A stretch of DNA of 10,790 nt, from positions 1 through 10,790 of the forward strand of contig JAISEB010000162.1 in NCBI GenBank assembly GCA_031264395.1, given 5' to 3'. Shown one piece after another: positions 7,213 to 10,790 of this stretch. Numbering within the stretch: position 1 is the first letter of the stretch; every line of letters starts with the position of its first letter. The stretch is from Treponema sp. GTDB taxonomy: Bacteria; Spirochaetota; Spirochaetia; Treponematales; Breznakiellaceae. Both the position numbers and the translations under genes were made by a program. Under the pieces are notes generated by a model that saw nothing but the letters and a program-made list of their open reading frames with translations, had not been told where the DNA came from and searched no databases.

Positions 7213-8484
7213 TTACTGCGCTATGGGCGCCTTTTCAAAGACGGGGGCAAGCGTAGCGGCGGCGGCCTTCATCGCGTCCGCCGAGGTCTTTTCGCCCAGC
7301 AGTACGGTCTGTCCCGCCGTGTAAAGGGCGCGCGAAATCGTGGGCCATTCGGCGTGGGGGCCGCGGGCCACGGCATAATTCATGCCGTCGGTGAATACGG
7401 CGAAGTAGGGATCGGTGGTCCAGAAATCGCGGAGCTTTGACGCGTCTACCCGCACGGGAAGTTTACCGGCAATCTCGCACCAGTACGCCACATTTTCCGC
7501 GGTTTCCATATAGGTAAGGAATTCGACGCAGAGAGCGCGGTTTTTGGTTCCCGCGCAGACGCCGAAATTCTCACCGCCTATGACGGAGGCGTATTTTTGA
7601 TCCTTGGGAAGCAGCGTATATTCAACCTTGAAAGCGCCGCCTATTTTGGGAAGATCGCTTGCGATCTGCCATGTCCCCGATTCCACCATCGCGGCTTTTC
7701 CGGCGATAAAGGCGTTCATCGCGTCTCCCTGGCCCCAGTTGACAACTTCCCGGCTCATATATCCCTTCTGTATCAGGCCGGCAAGGAATTCCATGGCCCG
7801 TACGCTTCCCGGCGAATCAAGCTGTGCGACAGAACCGCCCGCCGCGTAGAGCCAGGGAATAAACTGAAAAGTGCCTTCCTCGTTCGAAATCGCGCTCATC
7901 GCGAAGCCGTAACGGGAATCGGCGGCGTTGGTCAGCTTTGCGCAGGCGGCCTCGAATTCCGCCCATGTCGTAGGCTTCGCCACTCCGGCCGCGTTGAGGA
8001 GATCCATGTTACAGGCCAGGGCCAGACAGTTTGAATTGTTCGGCAGCCCGTAGATCCGGCCGTTGGCGTCCATGGTACTGCTCAGGGGGCCGGGATAAAA
8101 CTCGCCAAGCTGGCCCCACGCGTTGAGTTCGTCGGTAATGTCCTCAAAAACCCCGAGCGCTATGTAGGAAGCGTGATCCGGAGAGTCCACCATCCCGATA
8201 TCGGGAAGCTGCCCCGACACCGCCCCTATGGTATACTGGTTCATCAGTTCATCCCGCGCCATATACGTTGCCGTAATGTTGACGTTTTCCGCCGCATGCA
8301 GTTTGTTGAAATCGTCGGCAAGTTTGTTCAGGGCTTCCGCCTCATGCTCAAAATAATGCCACACCGAAATATTGATGGGCCCGCCTGCCCGGGAGCCGCT
8401 CTGCGCCCTGTTGCCGCATCCGGCAAAAAGAATCATGACCAGCGCCGCCCACACAAGGGCAAGCCGTACCGTTTTTTTGTTCAT
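7213..8484 (-). CDS. Sugar ABC transporter substrate-binding lipoprotein
   Basis: A 423-residue extracellular solute-binding protein of the SBP_bac_1/MalE class. The N-terminus MNKKTVRLAL has basic residues followed by a hydrophobic stretch and a lipobox-like FAGC with Cys23 as the predicted lipidated residue, so the mature protein is membrane-anchored outside the cytoplasmic membrane. Phe at -3 is a relaxed lipobox position. Family features: INISVWHYFEHEAEALNKLA (37-56), the first strand and helix; VSGQLPDIGMVDS, the typical 'G..PDi' turn; GRIYGLPNN, the YglP motif of this class; and TTWAEFEAACAKL. The start is set by AGGAGG (8490-8495), 5 nt upstream; a frame opening at 8538 would extend upstream into the promoter. 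It is the first gene of the operon and supplies substrate to the two permeases downstream. The ligand cannot be named from sequence; an alpha-xyloside or alpha-glucoside oligosaccharide is suggested by the GH31 genes. Confidence 0.94.
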   Translation of the reverse strand: MNKKTVRLALVWAALVMILFAGCGNRAQSGSRAGGPINISVWHYFEHEAEALNKLADDFNKLHAAENVNITATYMARDELMNQYTIGAVSGQLPDIGMVDSPDHASYIALGVFEDITDELNAWGQLGEFYPGPLSSTMDANGRIYGLPNNSNCLALACNMDLLNAAGVAKPTTWAEFEAACAKLTNAADSRYGFAMSAISNEEGTFQFIPWLYAAGGSVAQLDSPGSVRAMEFLAGLIQKGYMSREVVNWGQGDAMNAFIAGKAAMVESGTWQIASDLPKIGGAFKVEYTLLPKDQKYASVIGGENFGVCAGTKNRALCVEFLTYMETAENVAYWCEIAGKLPVRVDASKLRDFWTTDPYFAVFTDGMNYAVARGPHAEWPTISRALYTAGQTVLLGEKTSADAMKAAAATLAPVFEKAPIAQ

Positions 8485-8489
8485 CCGTT

Positions 8490-8495
8490 CCTCCT
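8490..8495 (-). promoter_or_regulatory. Ribosome binding site of the binding-protein gene
   Basis: AGGAGG lies 5 nt before the ATG at 8484. It is the strongest ribosome binding site in the window, consistent with high-level production of a binding protein, and it fixes the start that yields a proper lipoprotein signal. Confidence 0.8.
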
Positions 8496-8504
8496 GATAA
8501 AAAT

Positions 8505-8522
8505 ATGATGTACGTGTATCAT
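8505..8522. promoter_or_regulatory. Candidate LacI-family operator
   Basis: An 18-bp imperfect palindrome, ATGATGTACGTGTATCAT, in which 14 of 18 positions are symmetric, centred on CG as is usual for LacI-family operators. It begins 6 bp downstream of the -10 box of the operon promoter, so it covers the expected transcription start; a bound repressor there would block initiation. The divergent gene next door encodes a LacI-family protein, the natural candidate to bind it. Symmetry and position are seen; binding is inferred. Confidence 0.6.
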
Positions 8523-8528
8523 GAATAA

Positions 8529-8557
8529 CGTATAACATATCTTTCCTGCCCTGTCAA
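8529..8557 (-). promoter_or_regulatory. Sigma70-type promoter of the sugar operon
   Basis: On the minus strand, TTGACA (8557-8552), a perfect -35, is followed after exactly 17 nt by TATACG (8534-8529), with a TG one base before it as in an extended -10. Transcription would start near 8522, giving a leader of about 40 nt before the binding-protein ATG. The candidate operator sits at the start site. This is the only strong promoter seen for the six-gene operon. Confidence 0.7.
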
Positions 8558-8629
8558 CATCCGCCGCCAGAAAACATCCCGGTTTTTGAGTTTTTGTTCA
8601 TTTATAGGGGTATTTTGAAGCCGGTTCGA

Positions 8630-8658
8630 TTGCTTTCTTTGGAAATCTGTAGTATAAA
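8630..8658 (+). promoter_or_regulatory. Promoter of the LacI-family gene
   Basis: TTGCTT (8630-8635) and TATAAA (8653-8658) are separated by 17 nt. The -10 box ends only 6 nt before the ATG at 8665, so a normal start site would fall at or next to the A of the ATG. The resulting mRNA would have no leader or almost none. Confidence 0.6.
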
Positions 8659-8664
8659 TCATTA

Positions 8665-9768
8665 ATGCGCATCAGACAGAAGGACATTGCGAATGTGCTC
8701 GGCATTTCCCCCATTACCGTAAGCCGCGCCTTTAACAATTCCGGCTATGTTTCTCCTGAACTGAAAAAACGCATCCTTGACTACGCAAAGAAACAATCCT
8801 ATAAGCCGCACCGCGCTTCCCAGATTCTTGTAAGGAACAAAACCAGGCTCATATCGGTTTTCACTTCCACCTTTCCGTCGTTTGTATGGGACGACATCGA
8901 AAGGGGCGTCAGGAGCGCCGCCGAATATATAGGCCCCCTTAACTACGAAGTTCATTTTTTCAGAATTCCGGAATTTGATACGGAACGTTTCCTCAAGACG
9001 CTGAAACGGGAAATACGAAACGGCCTTGACGCGGCGGCCTTTCTCTGCAGCCGCGTGTACCGCATGAAGGAGATCGTGGAACTCATAGAAAGGGCCGGCG
9101 TACCGTATGTTTTTTACAATGTGGATGATCCCGGTACAAACCGGATCTGTTACATCGGGACGGATTATCCGGCGGGCGGGCGGCTCGTGGCGAATTTTAT
9201 AGGAAAATCCCTCAGCCTCAAGGGCGCCGGAAAGATCCTCGTAATAAGCATCAACGAGGATACGGACCAAGTGACAAACGGTCCCGACATTAACGAGAAG
9301 AGGATCAGCGGTTTCCTTGAAATCCTCAATGAACAGTATCCTTTTGTCGCGAGCCGGATCGAATACATCAACATGAAATCAAAGACCGGCATCGGCGCGC
9401 AGATCAAACGGTTCCTTAAAAAAAACGAAGGCAGGGTGGACGCCGTGTATTTTGTACCCGCCTATACGGACGATTTTCTTGACGGCCTTGAAGCCTGCGA
9501 TTACCGCCGGGCGATCACACTGCTTCATGACGTAAACGCCCGCGCGCTGCGCTGTCTTGAAAACGGCGCCCTTACGGCCATTGTATTTCAGGACCCGGTG
9601 CTTCAGGGCTACACCGCGGTAAGAACGCTGGAGAACATTCTGGAATCAATGATCAGGGAACGGCAACGGGATGTGGAAATAGCCCATACGCTCATTTTCA
9701 AAGAAAATGTCAATTACCTGAAAAACCACTACCTTCTGTCGGAACCGGACAGTTCCGGCGCCCTGTAA
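8665..9768 (+). CDS. LacI-family transcriptional regulator
   Basis: A 367-residue DNA-binding regulator, slightly longer than the usual 330-350. The N-terminal helix-turn-helix is at about 4-25 (RQKDIANVLGISPITVSRAF), matching the LacI pattern, followed by NNSGYVSPELKKRILDYAKK and a hinge helix ASQILVRNKT (51-60). The rest is a type I periplasmic-binding-like sugar domain, with recognisable parts such as the GLDAAAFLC strand, the AGVPYVFYN strand (about 146-154), ICYIGTDYPAGGRLVANFIG (about 164-183) and AVRTLENILESMI near the C-terminus. The start fits the family exactly, yet no ribosome binding site precedes it. Its position back-to-back with the operon and the operator at the operon start suggest a local repressor released by the imported sugar or a breakdown product. 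The effector-binding half is divergent enough that the ligand cannot be guessed from motifs. Confidence 0.93.
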   Translation: MRIRQKDIANVLGISPITVSRAFNNSGYVSPELKKRILDYAKKQSYKPHRASQILVRNKTRLISVFTSTFPSFVWDDIERGVRSAAEYIGPLNYEVHFFRIPEFDTERFLKTLKREIRNGLDAAAFLCSRVYRMKEIVELIERAGVPYVFYNVDDPGTNRICYIGTDYPAGGRLVANFIGKSLSLKGAGKILVISINEDTDQVTNGPDINEKRISGFLEILNEQYPFVASRIEYINMKSKTGIGAQIKRFLKKNEGRVDAVYFVPAYTDDFLDGLEACDYRRAITLLHDVNARALRCLENGALTAIVFQDPVLQGYTAVRTLENILESMIRERQRDVEIAHTLIFKENVNYLKNHYLLSEPDSSGAL

Positions 9769-9813
9769 CTTTTAGCGGCGCTGTTCGATAACCGGGTTAC
9801 TAAACAAGTCCGC

Positions 9814-10790
9814 TCATTCCGCGGCGTGTCCCCCAAGAATGATCCCGCCGAAAAGGACCGTGAGCGGCGCCACCAGCGCCAGGCCAAAACAGCCGGCCAG
9901 GGTATGTACCACTTCGGAAGAAACCCAAACCATGTTGATCACATTTTCCAGGGGGACCCCTTGGGCAATAAAAGTCATGATCATGGCGGTGTACTCGGCG
10001 GAATAGGCCAGAAGCAGGGTGGTGGACATGGTCCCCGCCGCCTGCCGGGCCACGGTAAAACCGCTGCGCATAAGGGCGGCGCGCCTTATTGCCGGATACT
10101 GTTTTTTTATTTCATCCATGGCCGCGGCCACGTCCATGGCAAGATCCATCATGGCCCCGGAGGCGGCAATAAAAATACCGGCAATAAAAAGATGGGCCAG
10201 ATTAAGATGCCCGAAGCCTGTGTACAAAAGGGTTTCGGTAAAGGGCCTTACCGCCCCGTGTATCTTGAACCAGAAGGTAAAGGCAAAAGCCAAAAGGGCG
10301 GTAAGAAACACTCCCCCCATGGCCCCGAGGAACCCGGCCAGTGCCCGGCGGGAAAGACCCCCCACCAGAAACATGATAAGGGCGGTAATGAACGTAACAA
10401 TAACAAGGGAACCCGCGATAGGGTCCCAGCCCCGGAGCACCATTGGGTAAAGCACGCGGATCAGGGCCGCGGCGGAAAAAACAAAGGTAATGACAATTTT
10501 AACCCCCATCCATCCCATGATAATAACCGTAGCCAGCACAAAAACCGCACAAAGAAAAACAGTCTTGCCTGTACGGTAATGATCAATTATTTGAACATAA
10601 GAGATTTCCCCGTCTTCCGAAAAATTCAGCACCGCAAAGGCGCTGTCGCCCTTGACAAACGCCTTGTCAAGCTCCATTTTTCCCATCATGTTATTTGACG
10701 TTGAATGTATTTGGCCCTTAAAGCGTCCCGACAGGATCTCCGCCTCAAGCTGCTGTTCCCCCTGCCTTACAGGGCCTATTATTTTCAACT
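9814..10790 (-). CDS. YibE/YibF-like membrane protein (5' end outside window)
   Basis: At least 324 residues of an integral membrane protein; the frame appears to continue past the window edge, since the first possible initiator, a TTG at 10788, has no visible upstream context. The beginning (EAEILSGRFKGQ, about 15-26) is the soluble N-terminal domain typical of the YibE/F-like family (PF07907), followed by about eight hydrophobic segments from about 75 onward. The segment IAASGAMMDLAMDVAAAMDEI (207-227), whose centre GAMMDLAMDVAAAMDEI is the family hallmark, and the region SEVVHTLAGCFGLALVAPLT (301-320) near the end support the call. Function is not established for the family; a transport role is often assumed. 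It converges with the regulator gene, 45 nt apart, and has no evident link to the sugar locus. Confidence 0.85.
   Translation of the reverse strand, partial: LKIIGPVRQGEQQLEAEILSGRFKGQIHSTSNNMMGKMELDKAFVKGDSAFAVLNFSEDGEISYVQIIDHYRTGKTVFLCAVFVLATVIIMGWMGVKIVITFVFSAAALIRVLYPMVLRGWDPIAGSLVIVTFITALIMFLVGGLSRRALAGFLGAMGGVFLTALLAFAFTFWFKIHGAVRPFTETLLYTGFGHLNLAHLFIAGIFIAASGAMMDLAMDVAAAMDEIKKQYPAIRRAALMRSGFTVARQAAGTMSTTLLLAYSAEYTAMIMTFIAQGVPLENVINMVWVSSEVVHTLAGCFGLALVAPLTVLFGGIILGGHAAE

Noticed and set aside
8523..8540. Second operator half around the CG at 8529-8530
   Set aside because: Only the central ACGT is symmetric; the flanks do not match, and the sequence is explained by the -10 box.
9740..9757. 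6-bp hairpin (CGGAAC/GTTCCG) near the end of the regulator gene as a terminator
   Set aside because: It lies inside the coding sequence and lacks a following T-run, so it does not meet the standard for an intrinsic terminator.
9826..10698. Plus-strand open frame of 290 codons rich in His, Gly and Lys
   Set aside because: It is the mirror of the membrane-protein gene; its odd composition follows from hydrophobic codons on the other strand, and no domain is visible.
1..10790. CRISPR arrays, tRNA or rRNA genes, insertion sequences, phage genes
   Set aside because: No regularly spaced repeats, no transposase or integrase motifs and no tRNA-like folds were seen; coding density leaves little room for them.

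Overview
The window is a compact bacterial sugar-uptake and sugar-cleavage locus between two unrelated flanking genes. GC content looks moderately high, spacing is tight, and the solute-binding protein is a lipoprotein. The mix of MalFG-type transporter, DUF624 membrane protein, LacI regulator and cobalamin-dependent MetH would fit an anaerobic gut bacterium, possibly a spirochaete of the Treponema type. That placement is inference and weak; nothing in the window fixes the taxon.

Layout: positions 1-105 (+) are the last 34 codons of methionine synthase (metH). It converges on a six-gene minus-strand operon running from about 8484 down to 102. In transcription order this holds a lipoprotein sugar-binding protein (8484-7213), two carbohydrate ABC permeases (7048-6158 and 6156-5293), a DUF624/YesL-like membrane protein (5296-4616), a GH31 glycosidase of the 'WLDEAEPE' type (4546-2498), and a second GH31 glycosidase that is clearly YicI/alpha-xylosidase-like (2492-102). 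Divergent from the operon is a LacI-family regulator (8665-9768, +). At the right edge, converging on the regulator, is the 3' part of a YibE/YibF-like membrane protein (9814 to the window end, -).

How it works together (inference): the binding protein and permeases import an oligosaccharide, powered by an ATPase encoded elsewhere. The two GH31 enzymes have no signal peptide and so act in the cytoplasm, removing alpha-linked xylose (or glucose) from the imported sugar. Isoprimeverose or a related xyloglucan fragment is the most economical guess. The LacI-type protein probably represses the operon at an 18-bp palindrome that lies immediately downstream of a good sigma70-type promoter.

Non-coding structure: the 164-nt gap between the binding-protein gene and the first permease gene is packed with inverted repeats, including a perfect 2 x 18-bp palindrome. 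It probably sets the ratio of binding protein to permease, and may be a dispersed repeat. The divergent 180-nt region (8485-8664) holds both promoters. The regulator's -10 box is so close to its ATG that its mRNA may be leaderless. No gap exceeds 300 bases. I see no clear new biological system; the most worthwhile leads are the palindrome, the paired unlike GH31 enzymes and the regulatory region.
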